Counted from the stretch's first letter, positions 22,100 through 35,949 are shown. The stretch is DNA of 64,000 nucleotides from Panopea generosa (GCA_029582155.1 CM055907.1:28660432-28724431); one strand, 5' to 3'. A program made the numbers and translations. Notes: generated by a model from the sequence alone, not told the origin.

Positions 22100-23190
22100 A
22101 TTTTGATGAAATCAATCATGCATTAGAATCACCCTCGTGCGAAGAAACACAAAACATATAGTTTAGCAAAGATCACAGTTTAATAAGGGACACACCGTTA
22201 CTACATGATGCAACTATGAAATTTAAAACATCCCAGTATGATTTATGCCGGCCCTTAATTCTACTTTCTACTTTCGAAAAGGGGCGCAACTCTGATTGAT
22301 GTTGTTGGCAGACCCCCAAATGACAGATAACATTCCAAGAATAATAATATTTGCAAAACAAAAGTGACAAACAGTTTTTATACACAAACGTTAATTAGTT
22401 CTTAATTATAATGTCACTAATTGTAGTAGAGTCTTTAGAATGGACCCAGTTATACCTTACATAGCAATGAGTTTGAGCTCGTTGATTAGTCTGTTGCTTC
22501 TAGAAAAGTTTGAATGACGTCACAGTTTAGTAAGCGTCCAATAGCAATGAATTGTGGGACAGGCATGTAATTCCCTGCTTTGTTTGATTGGGGGTAATAC
22601 ACGAGATATCAATGACTGTGATGATCTATAATTATATGGTAGTACTTACTTGGAGAACATTCGTGTATAAAGGTAAAAAATAATTAAGAATTATTAATCC
22701 CCGACAACGGTGTTCTTATAAAACCTCAGCCCGGACTATTTGTCGAATGTTAAAACACAACCCCGTCATTTTGTAGATATCCGATATATTTAACAGGGGT
22801 TTGTTTTATTGTCCCCATGTTTATCAGAACGGGACAAACAGAGTACCAACGTTTGTACTATACTGAACATAAGCACATGATCAAACATATGGTATGTACA
22901 TTTTAATTACCGAGTGACAAATTAAACATTTAATAATGACGGGAAATGTCTTTCAAAGTTGGTTATATGTTACTGTTTTATGGTCTACAGCAACGTGAAA
23001 ATTCACCGTTGTCGCGAACAAAAGAATGTAGCGGCAGTTGGTAGGTGTAAATAACGACGGAAGTAGTAAAATATTTTATACAAGCATACCAAAGGGCACC
23101 TCTCTTATAAGTTTAAGACCCCAAATGTGTTTTTTGCCAAGCAGAATCAAACTATACAGTCTAAGTAAAAAGGGCAATGAATCCATGTCC
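22100..23190. other. no gene recognised
   Basis: AT-rich unique sequence. A 70-codon minus-strand frame at 22173-22385 has no motif. Confidence 0.5.
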
Positions 23191-23204
23191 ATGTAATTTA
23201 CATT

Positions 23205-23424
23205 TAGTGAAGCGCGTGGTCCAGTGGTAGAGCACCGAACCCATGATCAGAGGGTCGTGGGTTCGATCCTCCACTACGGCTATGTATGGTGTCCCTGAGT
23301 AAGACACTTCTCCGCTTATCCTTAGTACTGGTTCTCTCCAGGAAGACTTCGAGCGGGATTTGTCTAAGTTGTAAGAATTTGTTTCACAATCGAAGTAAAA
23401 TAAAATAAGTTTAAACTATAAACT
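23205..23424 (+). mobile_element. tRNA-derived SINE with exact 14-bp target duplication
   Basis: A complete SINE, copied through RNA by polymerase III and inserted by a partner LINE. The A box TGGTCCAGTGGTAGAGC (23217) and the B box GGTCGTGGGTTCGATCC (23253) sit about 36 bases apart as in a tRNA. The body contains CCCTGAGTAAGACACTTC, a kind of motif seen in several animal SINE cores. The tail ends in a TAAACTATAAAC-type repeat. ATGTAATTTACATT occurs at 23191-23204 and again at 23425-23438, which fixes both ends. Confidence 0.9.
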
Positions 23425-23514
23425 ATGTAATTTACATTGTAATATTGTTTTTTCTCAACGGATAACATGTTGTTTTTTTTATTGCATGAACAAAAATTAA
23501 AGTAAAGTTAAAGT

Positions 23515-24294
23515 TATCAAAATAACGTCGCCTTGGTATATATTTGGTGTCATGATATCAGAGTTATCAAAATAACCTCGCCTGGGTATATATTTGGTGT
23601 CATGATATCAGAGTAATAAAAAATAACCTCGCCTGGGTATATATTTGGTGTCATGATATCAGAGTTATCAAAAATAACCTCCCCTGGGTATATATTTGGT
23701 GTCATGATATATTTGGTGTCATGATATCAGAGTTATCAAAAATAACCTCGCCTGGGTATATATTTGGTGTCATGATATCAGCGTTATCAAAAATAACCTC
23801 GTCTGGGTATATATTTGGTGTCATGATATCAGAGTTATCAAAAATAACCTTTCCTGGGTATATATGTGGTGTCATGATATCAGAGTTATCAAAATAACCT
23901 TGCCTGGGTATATATTTGGTGTCATGATATCAGAGTTATCAAAAATAACCTCGCCTGGGTATATATTTGGTGTCATGATATCAGCGTTATCAAAAATAAC
24001 CTCGTCTGGGTATATCTTTGGTGTCATAATATCAGAGTTATCAAAAATAACCTCGCCTGGGTATATATTTGGTGTCATGATATCAGAGTTATCAAAATAA
24101 CCTTGCCTGGGTATATATTTGGTGTCATGATATCATAGTTATCAAAAATAACCTCGCCTGGGTATATATTTGGTGTCATGATATCAGAGTTATCAAAATA
24201 ACCTTGCCTGGGTATATATTTGGTGTCATGATATCAGAGTTATCAAAATAACCTCGCTTGAGTATATATTTGGTGTCATGATATCAGAGTTGTT
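23515..24294. repeat. ~51-bp minisatellite, about 15 copies
   Basis: Units contain CCTGGGTATATATTTGGTGT, CATGATATCAGAG and TTATCAAAAATAACC. One copy near 23700 has a short internal duplication (TATATTTGGTGTCATGA). A run of 51-base units keeps frames open on both strands (23864-24100 plus, 23872-24078 minus). Confidence 0.95.
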
Positions 24295-24709
24295 CATATT
24301 GCCGTTTTTACATGCACTCTAATATCTATACATAGATTAAGTCACTTTGCCGAACTGGAATATTTACATAACTGATATATGACAGAAGGATGGTTTAAGT
24401 TCACCGAGGATCAGTAAATTACATTAACGTAGAATGATTTCGAATGTTCTTCAATAGTTTAAAGGTTATCTTGCTTTTCTTACATGTATCTCTCACATTT
24501 GTGTTGTTATTGTTGTTTTTCATTTCAATCCCAAAGTTTCATGTAGATTCTGACGTTCATTGCAATAACAGCAGCTCCGTATACCGTGCGGCATGTTTTT
24601 TTAAGCAGCTGCAAATTATAACCACAGAATAACGGCGGAAATGCGTGGTATATGCAATTATTATGATTGGAATAACATTGATAATAAAAACATTTTAATT
24701 TTTATGTAG
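24295..24709. other. no feature recognised
   Basis: Unique AT-rich sequence with a hydrophobic chance frame at 24444-24632. Confidence 0.5.
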
Positions 24710-24843
<134 letters not shown>

Positions 24844-25262
24844 CAAACGCTCGCCTGTCGACCGTCAACCCCACACTCTAAATATCCAGACATAATACAT
24901 GTATCTATATTACTTGTTAACTACAAGTATAAAGGTATTAACCTATGTCATCTGCCAATCAACGTATCTTATCATGTATCACAAGGTCCTAGTGATTTAT
25001 GTTGTACTAGCATGGGTGTGCTTTTGCAAGCCCTAGTTTATATATTTAACAGGTTAATTGATAGAATTCGCTCATTTCAAAGGCCAATACAAATGCTTAA
25101 TTCAAAGAATTATAATTATATTGTATTGGTAGATTTTACAAATTCGTTCAGTGCATTGTAATAATATGTCAACTATTCGCCTACGATGCTGTACGAACCA
25201 TCATTTCAAAAATGACACAGAATTGTCCAGAAATCTGGAATGTGCATAACATTTGCAGTCAT
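24844..25262. other. no feature recognised
   Basis: Unique AT-rich sequence. Confidence 0.5.
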
Positions 25263-25499
25263 CAGGGGCATAACTTCCTGTAGGCACTGTAGGCACGTGC
25301 CTAAACTTTCTTCTGAGAAATCGAAAATAAAAAATGCAAAAAATGCAATAAAAATAGGAAATCTTGGCCCCTAAAAACATAAGAAATTTACGCAAAACAC
25401 ACCTACGACAGTGTAGCTGAACATTTTTTTCGGGGGAGCATGCCCTCAGACCTTCTACAACTGTGTCTACACATCATTTTCCGTCAAGCTACGTCCCTG
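25263..25499. mobile_element. hAT-like miniature element
   Basis: The ends CAGGGGCATAACTT (25263) and, from the other strand at 25499, CAGGGACGTAGCTT match at 11 of 14 bases; CAGGGGCGTA-type ends are typical of many hAT elements. Inside are GGGGGAGCATGCCC and CTTGGCCCCTA. No clear 8-base target duplication is visible, so the copy may be old or the ends slightly misplaced. Confidence 0.5.
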
Positions 25500-25747
25500 G
25501 AGAGAAAACTAAAGCTTAACTTCTACATCTTTCATCTGTGTCCGGATTATTCGAATAAGATAAAAGCCGTGTGAGTCCTGTAGCGTCTGACCCATTGGTT
25601 TGTGCCCAGGTTGCTCAGGAACATATTCAATTTGCAGCGGTTTCCAAACATGCAAGCGTCTTTAGTCATATTGAACATTTCTTAAATTACTGGCCATTTA
25701 TTACGGAATTAAAATTTCATGTTGATAAGACTAACAGTTCAATTTAA
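25500..25747. other. no feature recognised
   Basis: Unique sequence before the next array. Confidence 0.4.
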
Positions 25748-26211
25748 TAAGAGTAACGGTCGCAATAAATCACACAGATAAACATATGTTTGGTTTGTAT
25801 AAGAGTAACGGTCGCCATAAAGCACACAAATAAACAAATATTCGGTAAGAAAACTTATGTCGCACTAATGCCCTCAAATAAACACATGTTTTTTATGTAT
25901 AAGAGGAAGGTCGTAGAAAAACACACACATACACACATGTTCGGTTTGTACAAGAGCGAAGTCGCCATAAAGCACACAATAAACATATGTTCGACTTGTA
26001 TAAGATTAACGGTCGCCATAAAGCAAACAAACAAACATATGTTCTGTTTGTATCAGATAAATATCGCCATAAAGCACACAGATAAACATATGGTTTGTTT
26101 GTATAAGCGTAATGTCGCCATAAAGCACACAAATAAATATATATATTCTATTTGTATAAGAGTATTGTCACCATAAAGCTCACTAATATGTTCGACTTGT
26201 ATAAGATTAAC
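25748..26211. repeat. ~55-bp minisatellite, about eight copies
   Basis: Units contain TATAAGAGTAACGGTCGCCA, TAAAGCACACAAATAAACA and TATGTTCGGTTTG. The spacing is irregular and copies diverged. It abuts the next array with a mixed junction (TTCGACTTGTATAAGATTAAC). Confidence 0.9.
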
Positions 26212-27162
26212 AAGTGCAGATTCCTGGACTGGTTCCGAAGTCAAGATACCCCTAGATTGCCTCAACGGTCCAAGTGCAGATTCCGGGACTGGTTCCGAAG
26301 TCAAGTTACCCCTAGATTGCCACAGCGGTCCAAGTGCAGATTCCGAGACTGGTTCTGGAATCAAGTTACCCCTAGGTTGCGGCAAGGTCCAAGTGCAGAT
26401 TCCGGGACTGGTTCCGAAGTTAAGTTACCCTTAGATTGCCGCAACAGTCCAAGTGCAGATTCCTGGACTGGTTCCGAAGTCAAGATACCCCTAGATTGCC
26501 GCAATGGTCATAGTGCAGATTTCGGGACTGGTTCCGAAGTCAAGATACCCCTAGATTGCCGCAATGGTCATAGTGCAGATTTCGGGACTGGTTCCGAAGT
26601 CAAGATACCCCTAGATTGCCGCAATGGTCCAAGTGCAGATTTCGGGACTGATTCCGAAGTCAAGATACCCGTAGATTGCGGCAACGGTCCAAGTACAGAG
26701 TCCGGGACGGGGTCCGAAGTCGAGTAACCCCTAGATTGCCGCAGCGATCCAAGTGCATATTCCGGGACTGGTTCAAAGTCAAATTACCCCTAGATTGCCG
26801 CAGCGGCCCAAGTGCAGATTCCGGGACTGGTTCCGAAGTCAGTTACCCCTAGATTGCTGCAACGGTCCAAGTGCAGATTCCGGGACGTGTTCCGAAGTCA
26901 GTTACCCCTAGATTGCCGCAACGGTCCAAGAGCAGATTCCGGGACGGGTTCCTAAGTCAGTTACCCCTAGATTGCCGCAACGGTGCAAGAGCAGATTCCG
27001 GGACGGGTTCCTAAGTCAGTTACCCCTAGATTGCCGCAACGGTCCAAGTGCAGATTCCGGAACTGGTTCCGAAATCAAGTTACCCCTAGAATGCCGTAGC
27101 GGTCCAAATGCAGATTCAGGGACTGGTTCCGGAGTCAAGTTACCCCTAGATTGCCGCAGACA
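26212..27162. repeat. 60-bp minisatellite, about 16 copies
   Basis: Units contain AAGTGCAGATTCCGGGACTG, GTTCCGAAGTCAAG and TTACCCCTAGATTGCCGCAA. Regular at 60 bases up to about 26700 and at 58-59 after that. As 60 is divisible by three, a 191-codon frame (26152-26727) runs through the regular part and fails where the unit loses a base. It is more GC-rich than its surroundings. Confidence 0.95.
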
Positions 27163-27832
27163 TATGCCCACAAGACAGCAACAGCTGTCAATGCAGAAAT
27201 GTAGCTAGCGAGGGTTCTATAATGTTCTTTATTATGTGGGCGTTAATATAACACAAGAATCAGCAGTGTGTATATGATGTCTACTACTGAAGGCTAAAAC
27301 TAAGAACTGATTATACATGCTATCAAAGTGGCACATGCAGAGGGTCTAATGACTGACAGATAGAGAGGCGGAGCTAATGATTATTAATAGAGCATTATAT
27401 TACAGGTTCTGTTTATTTACACTCCAGAATTCAGTACGTCTAAACATGGAAGGGTAGTAGTTGCTCTTATATTTTCTGAATTAATAAAAAATACGACATT
27501 GTAGTTCAAGCAATACACGAAACACTTTTTACATGCACACCTAAACAGTTCATCCATGATTTACGAATTAAAATTGCCTTGGGGAACTTGTTACATAAAT
27601 GAATACATGCAATTGGAACTTTCTACTTTCTTGTCATGTTGACACATGACATAATTAATCTTACAATTACGTAACCTGTTGATTGCCGTGCACCAAAAAC
27701 CGCACCAATATTTAGGTCAGACAAGTAGTCAGGACACTGATTAAATACAATTGTCCTTTTTTTCCTGTGGTTAGAATTTTATGAAACTTCCCAGTATTTA
27801 AGTTTAGTGTATTCTCATGCAATACTAGAAAT
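27163..27832. other. no gene recognised
   Basis: Unique AT-rich sequence. No array or coding motif. Confidence 0.5.
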
Positions 27833-28935
27833 AAACAAGAGGGCCAAGAAGGCCTATATCGCTCACCTGACTGACCTTGAGTCACCCAACTTAAGTAGAT
27901 TATATAATACATGTACACTCAAAATTCCAGAAAGACGAGATGGGCAAGTAGTTAGAATTTTGATTTGTTTTGAAGGTGTAGCAGATGCGTAAAAGAGTTC
28001 AAACTTGGTAGAGGTTCATCCATGGTAAATGTCAGTGAAATTACATCAAAATCAGGTGAGTAGATTCTGACAAGAAGGCTTTTGAAGTTTTTACTATAGC
28101 TGCCTATACGTTTGGAGACTGTTCCAACCCTAAATCTTCGAACTAAGATAAAAATACATGTTACCGTACAGATTGTATGGTATTACCTCCTCAGAAACAT
28201 AGCCGTCCTTGAAATTTGTAGAATATTTATAGAAAAATGTAGATTTTAAAACTGTTTATATCTAGTATATAATTAAAACGAATACATATATGCATGCATG
28301 TAATAATATTGTCTTGGAAATGGTAGTTATACGCTTGAAATTAACTGCTTAGGGTCGTTAAAAACAAAATCATTTCGGCAGTGTCAATTGTTTTTTAATT
28401 TTGCGATTAAAAATATAACGTTGTTTTTTTTTATATTTTGATATAGTGCATGGATAAACTTTGTTTAAAACCTCAAAATTACTCTCTGATACCTATTATA
28501 ATTACAATCAAAATAAAAAAAATACACTTTACCGAGTAATTTGAGAAAAAAATAGCTCTTTATGTATGCTTTTAAGTAAAAGGCAGTTGCAAAATAAACA
28601 TTTATATGCAAATTGAGCATAGGTGTATCAATGTTATGATTGCTATCATATTTTATATTGGTGGATGCATAAATATCTTACCTGATAAAAAACTTTAATC
28701 TGAAAAATCAAGTCCAAAAGGGTCATAACTCTGCCAAAATGCAACCCAGAGTTTTGACTTATCTCTGTGCCACTGAACATACATGTGAAGTTTCTTTCAT
28801 ATCCAATGAGTGGTTGCATATTATTTTTTATCTGATAAAAAATTTAACCCAAAAAAACCTGATGTCTATGCGTGGCGAGTACAATAGCACCATTTTCTAT
28901 GAATAGTCGAGCTTCAAATCATCAGGTGAAATGCA
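27833..28935 (+). mobile_element. AAACAAGAGG-headed element, copy 1
   Basis: The head AAACAAGAGGGCCAAGAAGG (27833) is followed by TCACCTGA at 27863-27870; its complement TCAGGTGA at 28922-28929 marks the likely far end. The interior is AT-rich and non-coding. The head and paired inner words follow the same plan as elements at 42820 and 45032. The right limit is approximate. Confidence 0.55.
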
Positions 28936-29040
28936 AATGGGATATAATGCACAACAAGACCTCCCACTGATCCTTCCCAGCCAGTTTCGGCTATGTTATC
29001 CGGATAAGATTTTGTGACAGATTGACAGATGATTTAACAA

Positions 29041-29240
29041 CAACAGCAGCAGCAGCAACATCTACAGCAACAACAACAGCTACAACAGCTACAACAGCAG
29101 TATCAGCAACAACAACAGCTACAACAGCAGTAACAGCAGCAACAACAACATAATAATAATAACAAAAAAATAATTATAATAACAATAATAATGATAATGA
29201 TAATAAAGGTAATGATGACGACGATACTGATGATAATAAC
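29041..29240. repeat. CAA/CAG then AAT/AAC/GAT trinucleotide-rich tract
   Basis: Imperfect runs of CAACAG and CTACAACAG (29041-29140) pass into AATAAT and GATAAT words. Minus-strand translation gives Ile-, Leu- and Cys-rich nonsense. Confidence 0.9.
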
Positions 29241-29404
29241 AATGTTGATGGCACTGCAAATGGTTATACAATAAACAGCAAATTTCAATGATTATTCAAC
29301 AAATGTTTGAAAATTACATTTTTTTACTAAATATTCAGGGGTTTTTTTTAAATCATATATTTTCACGACGACTCCGGGAATTGGACTAGAGCGTTCACTG
29401 CCAT

Positions 29405-29828
29405 GAAAGCTGGTATCAAGGTTCTCTAATTTTGGAGTTGAAGATATGGTCACCAAACCTGCCATGGTATCAAGGATCTCCAATTTTGGAGTTGAATATA
29501 TGGTCGCCAAGTCTGGCATGGTATCTTTGGAGTTGAAAATATGGTCACCAAACATGGCATGAAAGCTGGTAACAAAATTCATCAATTTTGGAGTTGAAAA
29601 TATGGTCGCAAAACCTGCCATGGTATCAAGGTTGTTTAATTTTGGAGTTGAAGGTACGGTCGCCAAACCTGCCTTGGAATCAATGTTCTACAATTCTGAA
29701 GTTGAAGATATGGTCGCAAAACCTGCCATGGTATCAAGGATCTCCAATTTTGTAGTTGAAAATATGATCGCCAAATCTGGCATGGTATCAAGGTTCTCCA
29801 ATTTTGGAGTTGAAGATATGGTCTGTAA
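29405..29828. repeat. ~54-bp minisatellite, about eight copies
   Basis: Units contain GCCATGGTATCAAGGTTCTC, CAATTTTGGAGTTGAAGATA and TGGTCGCCAAACCT. One unit near 29521 is shortened and one near 29550 has an extra piece. Frames open on both strands reflect the 54-base period. Confidence 0.93.
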
Positions 29829-29844
29829 GTAGCTGGCAAACATT

Positions 29845-29945
29845 GTTCACATAAAGTGTTTGGACCGAGCTGAACTCAAACCTAGGACCTCAGCGGTGAC
29901 TTTGATGAGTTAAGACCGTGGAGGACCGTTTGCAGGAAATGAATA
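29845..29945 (-). mobile_element. tRNA-derived SINE, family III
   Basis: On the minus strand GGTCCTCCACGGTCTTAACT is followed by CGCTGAGGTCCTAGGTTTGA (B-box-like) and GCTCGGTCCAAACACTTTAT. The last part is shared with 50785-50840 and 54990-55170. Confidence 0.55.
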
Positions 29946-32224
29946 AATCAAGACACCTCATCACCACCAAACCATATATTTCTAAAAAAGTCGGCGTTTT
30001 TCCAAGTTGTTAATATATGTATTAGTTACGCGTAATGTATTAGTTTTACATGTCCAAATATTAAAAAGGGAAACATGCACCAAAAGAAAACAATATATAG
30101 TTACTACATCTCTTTAATGGAAATTACCATATATCTTGTAATAGAAAACGTGCCAATTACGAAGTGTTAAGTTTTGAAATAATTGCACTTAATTGAGACT
30201 GAGCTACAATTTCAATATTAAAAGCGCACGTGAATGAAATTCTTTACTTTACACGTGCACGAAGAAAACTAAAAGTACGGTTGTAATAACGGTTGTAATA
30301 ACTAATGTTCAATGTTAAAGGCAATCAAGGTCAGGAAAAATCGTTATAAATATTTAAAAATATTATATCAATTTAAAACGAAACTACAATATCTAATTAA
30401 CATTTATAACCCAAATACAAATGCTTTGGAATAGCAAAGCTAATGTGATAATCTGATAAATCGAATCGAAATAAAATAAAATCCATATGAAAGTCATATA
30501 TTTTTTAGTTTAACCTTGGCGCCTATGCCGAGTTATGGAATCAATTTTCAATATATTTATTTGGCACATTTTACTAGATACCCAAATTGGAATAAGGGCT
30601 CGGTAAGAATAACTTATCATGTGTAACAAAGTAAACATTTTTACACATAAAATGACTATACATAACCCTTAGGCTTTCACAATACTCTTCATGTACAGGT
30701 AATTACATGTTATTACATAAATGATAGTGAACATTTTTTATATGTAGACTGCACAGTATAATAACTGGTCAGTTGTATTGAGAGAGCAAGATGTTTTTTG
30801 TTGCAAAAAGGTCTGGGACCTTACATAGAGATAGGAAAATGACTTGTTGAAGTGAAGCAAGATGGGGAGAGAATGATGATATGAAGTTGATGATCAAGAA
30901 TTCTAGTGAAGTTCGGTGAGTGATACATTGTAAATATCTAATATTGCTGGAATTATGTTTTTGGCTTATATTGAGTATCGCGTGAATTCAATTGTCTTTC
31001 GCGATGTAATACAATATTGATATGTAAATACGATTTACGCGAGAAAAATTGTTATTAAATTCATCAATACCATTTCTATATAGTAAAAGCAATTTCCTTT
31101 TACTTAAAGAAATATCTCCTCTTTTTTGGGCATGGTGAAAAATGGGTTGATTCGTGGACCATACCATTATGAAGCACCAAGATACAAGACAAGATTCAAG
31201 AGTACAAATTGAATCTATGGTGGACAAGAATTTCCAAAACGTCAGTTCCTACTATGAGATGTGAAAAACAGTTGATGTATATATAATTGGATGCACGACG
31301 TATCAAATTCCATAGTGACGTGAAACTCCACGACTAGATATGCTATAACATAGCATTTATTCCATAAAAAATGTGTAGTGCATACATTATAAGAAATATA
31401 AAACCATTATACGGGAGTGCAGAAGTGACATAAAGACTAACATTTTACGATATATACTACTAGTATTTGTGTTATTACAGTTAAGGCTGTTTGAGAGGAA
31501 AATTGATATATAATATATCCATATATTGTCATGCATTATACTTTTCTTGAATCCACATTTTCTCTTCTTTATCTGTCTCAAACTTTTCTATCTAACTATT
31601 TTTCTGATTTATTTTTTTGAATTAAATTATTGGATTCAATATTGAAAAACAGATTTTTATGCCAATTCTAATGACTGAATGAATGGGACTTAACGGCATT
31701 CCAACACATAATAGATTATTCGACGCCAATAGGAAGGGATATTCAGGTCGACTATACATGTACAAAAACAACAAATTAACATACAGATTAAAAAATCACA
31801 TCAATAATATTCAAAGTGAACCTAGAACCTTGATACCTGTAAAACTGCAGAGTAAAATTTTGAGAAAAAACCTGACAAACTGCCTTTAAAACAATACAAA
31901 TTACTTTTAGTCCGAACTGTATACGAAAATGCTGAGAGAACACGTATTTTGGCATTTATAATCAATGCTTAGTTAATTGCACAAATTAAACACATCTTAA
32001 TATCAAAATGTCATTGTTCGGCAAACAATATAAATATATGAATATAAAAACAAAACAGTGATGTTATCGATTTACCAGTATAATTATTAATGCATGCACT
32101 ATTTAACATTCTTTATAAGTTATTAAATGGTGTAGTTGAGAAAGTTGAACCCCATCGCTCTAAAATGAGAGGAAAATCTCATAATTTGGAAACTGTGTGA
32201 TGTTGTCTCTAAGATAGGCTCTCG
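29946..32224. other. AT-rich stretch, no recognised gene
   Basis: Frames at 30988-31227 (minus), 31387-31581 (minus) and 31683-31889 (plus) have no recognisable motif and biased AT-rich composition. GGGACTTAACGGCATTCCAA near 31685 vaguely recalls a SINE tail. Otherwise nothing seen. Confidence 0.5.
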
Positions 32225-35200
32225 TAGACCAACATTCAATGCAGATGCAGGTATGTAATCGTAGATCAACATTCAATGCAGATGCAGGTATGTAATCGTA
32301 GATCAACATTCAATGCAGATGCAGGTATGCAATCGTAAATCAACATTCACTGCAGATGCAGGTATGCAATCGTAGATCAACATTCAATGCAGATGCAGGT
32401 ATGTAATCGTAGATCAACATTCAATGCAGATGCAGGTATGCAATCGTAGATCAACATTCAATGCAGATGCAGGTATGCAATCGTTGATCAACATTCAATG
32501 CAGATGCAGGTATGTAATCGTTGATCAACATTCAATGCAGATGCAGGTATGCAATCGTTGATCACATTCAATGCAGATGCAGGTATGCAATCTTAGATCA
32601 ACATTCAATGCAGATGCAGGTATGCAATCGTTGATCAACATTCAATGCAAATGCAAGTATGCAATCTTAAATCAACATTCGATGCAGATGCAGGTATGTA
32701 ATCGTTGATCAATATTCGATGCAGATGCAGGTATGCAATCTTAGTTCAACATTCAATGCAGATGCAGGTATGTAATCGTTGATCAACATTCAATGCAGAT
32801 GCAGGTATGCAATCTTAGATCAACATTCAATGCAGATGCAGGTATGTAATCGTTGATCAATATTCAATGCAGATGCTGGTATGTAATCGTAGATCAACAT
32901 TCAATGCAAATGCAGGTATGCAATCGTTGATCAACATTCAATGCAGATGCAGGTATGCAATCTTAGATCAACATTCAATGCAGATGCAGGTATGTAATCG
33001 TTGATCAACATTCAATGCAGATGCAGGTATGCAATCGTAGATCAACATTCAATGCAGATGCAGGTATGCAATCGTAGATCAACTTTCAATGCAGATGCAG
33101 GTATGCAATCGTTGATCAACATTCAATGCAGATGCAGGTATGCAATCTTAGATCAACATTCAATGCAGATGCAGGTATGCAATCGTTGATCAACATTCAA
33201 TGCAGATGCAGGTATGCAATCTTAGATCAGCTTTCAATGCAGATGCAGGTATGCAATCGTAGATCAACCTTCAATGCAGATGCAGGTATGCAATCTTAGA
33301 TCAACATTCAATGCAGATGCAGGTATGTAATCGTTGATCAACATTCAATGCAGATGCAGGTATGCAATCGTAGATCAACATTCAATGCAGATGCAGGTAT
33401 GCAATCGTAGATCAACTTTCAATGCAGATGCAGGTATGCAATCTTAAATCAGCATTCAATGCAGATGCAGGTATGCAATCGTAGATCAACCTTCAATGCA
33501 GATGCAGGTATGCAATCTTAGATCAACATTCAATGCAGATGCAGGTATGCAATCGTTGATCAACATTCAATGCAGATGCAGGTATGCAATCTTAGATCAA
33601 CATTCAATGCAGATGCAGGTATGCAATCGTTGATCAACATTCAATGCAGATGCAGGTATGCAATCTTAGATCAGCATTCAATGCAGATGCAGATATGTAA
33701 TCGTAGATCAACATTCAATGCAGATGCAGGTATGCAATCGTAGATCAACATTCAATGCAGATGCAGGTATGCAATCGTTGATCAACATTCAATGCAGATG
33801 CAGGTATGTAATCGTTGATCAACATTCAATGCAGATGCAGGTATGCAATCGTTGATCACATTCAATGCAGATGCAGGTATGCAATCTTAGATCAACATTC
33901 AATGCAGATGCAGGTATGCAATCGTTGATCAACATTCAATGCAAATGCAAGTATGCAATCTTAAATCAACATTCGATGCAGATGCAGGTATGTACTCGTT
34001 GATCAATATTCGATGCAGATGCAGGTATGCAATCTTAGTTCAACATTCAATGCAGATGCAGGTATGTAATCGTTGATCAACATTCAATGCAGATGCAGGT
34101 ATGCAATCTTAGATCAACATTCAATGCAGATGCAGGTATGTAATCGTTGATCAATATTCAATGCAGATGCTGGTATGCAATCGTAGATCAACATTCAATG
34201 CAAATGAAGGTATGCAATCGTTGATCAACATTCAATGCAGATGCAGGTATGCAATCTTAGATCAACATTCAATGCAGATGCAGGTATGTAATCGTTGATC
34301 AACATTCAATGCAGATGCAGGTATGCAATCGTAGATCAACATTCAATGCAGATGCAGGTATGCAATCGTAGATCAACTTTCAATGCAGATGCAGGTATGC
34401 AATCGTTGATCAACATTCAATGCAGATGCAGGTATGCAATCTTAGATCAACATTCAATGCAGATGCAGGTATGCAATCGTTGATCAACATTCAATGCAGA
34501 TGCAGGTATGCAATCTTAGATCAGCTTTCAATGCAGATGCAGGTATGCAATCGTAGATCAACCTTCAATGCAGATGCAGGTATGCAATCTTAGATCAACA
34601 TTCAATGCAGATGCAGGTATGTAATCGTTGATCAACATTCAATGCAGATGCAGGTATGCAATCGTAGATCAACATTCAATGCAGATGCAGGTATGCAATC
34701 GTAGATCAACTTTCAATGCAGATGCAGGTATGCAATCTTAGATCAGCATTCAATGCAGATGCAGGTATGCAATCGTAGATCAACCTTCAATGCAGATGCA
34801 GGTATGCAATCTTAGATCAACATTCAATGCAGATGCAGGTATGCAATCGTTGATCAACATTCAATGCAGATGCAGGTATGCAATCTTAGATCAACATTCA
34901 ATGCAGATGCAGGTATGCAATCGTTGATCAACATTCAATGCAGATGCAGGTATGCAATCTTAGATCAGCATTCAATGCAGATGCAGGTATGCAATCGTAG
35001 ATCAACCTTCAATGCAGATGCAGGTATGCAATCTTAGATCAACATTCAATGCAGATGCAGGTATGCAATCTTAGTTCAACATTCAATGCAGATGCAGGTA
35101 TGTAATCGTAGATCAACATTCAATGCAGATGCAGGTAAGCAATCTTAGATCAACATTCAATGCAGATGCAGGTATGTAATCGTTGATCAACATTCAATGC

Positions 35201-35945
35201 AGATGCAGGTATGCAATCGTAGATCAACATTCAATGCAGATGCAGGTATGCAATCGTAGATCAACATTCAATGCAGATGCAGGTATGCAATCGTAGATCA
35301 ACATTCAATGCAGATGCAGGTATGCAATCTTAGATCAACATTCAATGCAGATGCAGGTATGCAATCTTAGATCAACATTCAATGCAGATGCAGGTATGCA
35401 ATCGTAGATCAACATTCAATGCAGATGCAGGTATGCAATCGTAGATCAACATTCAATGCAGATGCAGGTATGCAATCGTAGATCAACCTTCAATGCAGAT
35501 GCAGGTATGCAATTGTAGATCAACATTCAATGCAGATGCAGGTATGCAATCGTAGATCAACATTCAATGCAAATGCAGGTATGCAATCTTAGATCAACAT
35601 TCAATGCAGATGCAGGTATGCAATCGTAGATCAACATTCAATGCAGATGCATGTATGCAATCTTAGATCAACCTTCAATGCAGATGCAGGTATGCAATCT
35701 TAGATCAACATTCAATGCAGATGCAGGTATGCAATTGTAGATCAACATTCAATGCAGATGCAAGTATGCAATCGTAGATCAACCTTCAATGTAGATACAG
35801 GCATGCAATCGTAGATCAACATTCAATGCAAGTACTGGTATGCAATCGTAGATTAACATTCAATGCAGATGCAGGTATGTAACCGTAGATCAACATTCAA
35901 TGCAGGTACAGGTATGCAATCGTAGGCAAACATTCAATCCAGGCG
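32225..35945. repeat. 37-bp satellite, about 100 copies, with 1294-bp higher-order repeat
   Basis: The unit is GTAGATCAACATTCAATGCA plus GATGCAGGTATGCAATC, with a G-to-T switch giving CGTAGATC, CGTTGATC and CTTAGATC types. A rare two-base-short unit (GATCACATTC) occurs at 32560 and 33854, exactly 1294 apart, and long runs around it match in the same order, so two higher-order copies of about 1.25 kb are present (roughly 32440-33690 and 33735-34984). The right edge decays (changes in most units after 35770). There are identical short frames at 33001 and 34295 because of the higher-order copy. Confidence 0.97.
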
Positions 35946-35949
35946 CAGA

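Noticed and set aside
26152..26727. 191-codon open frame
   Set aside because: It is the 60-bp minisatellite read in frame; it fails where units lose a base, so there is no support for a protein.
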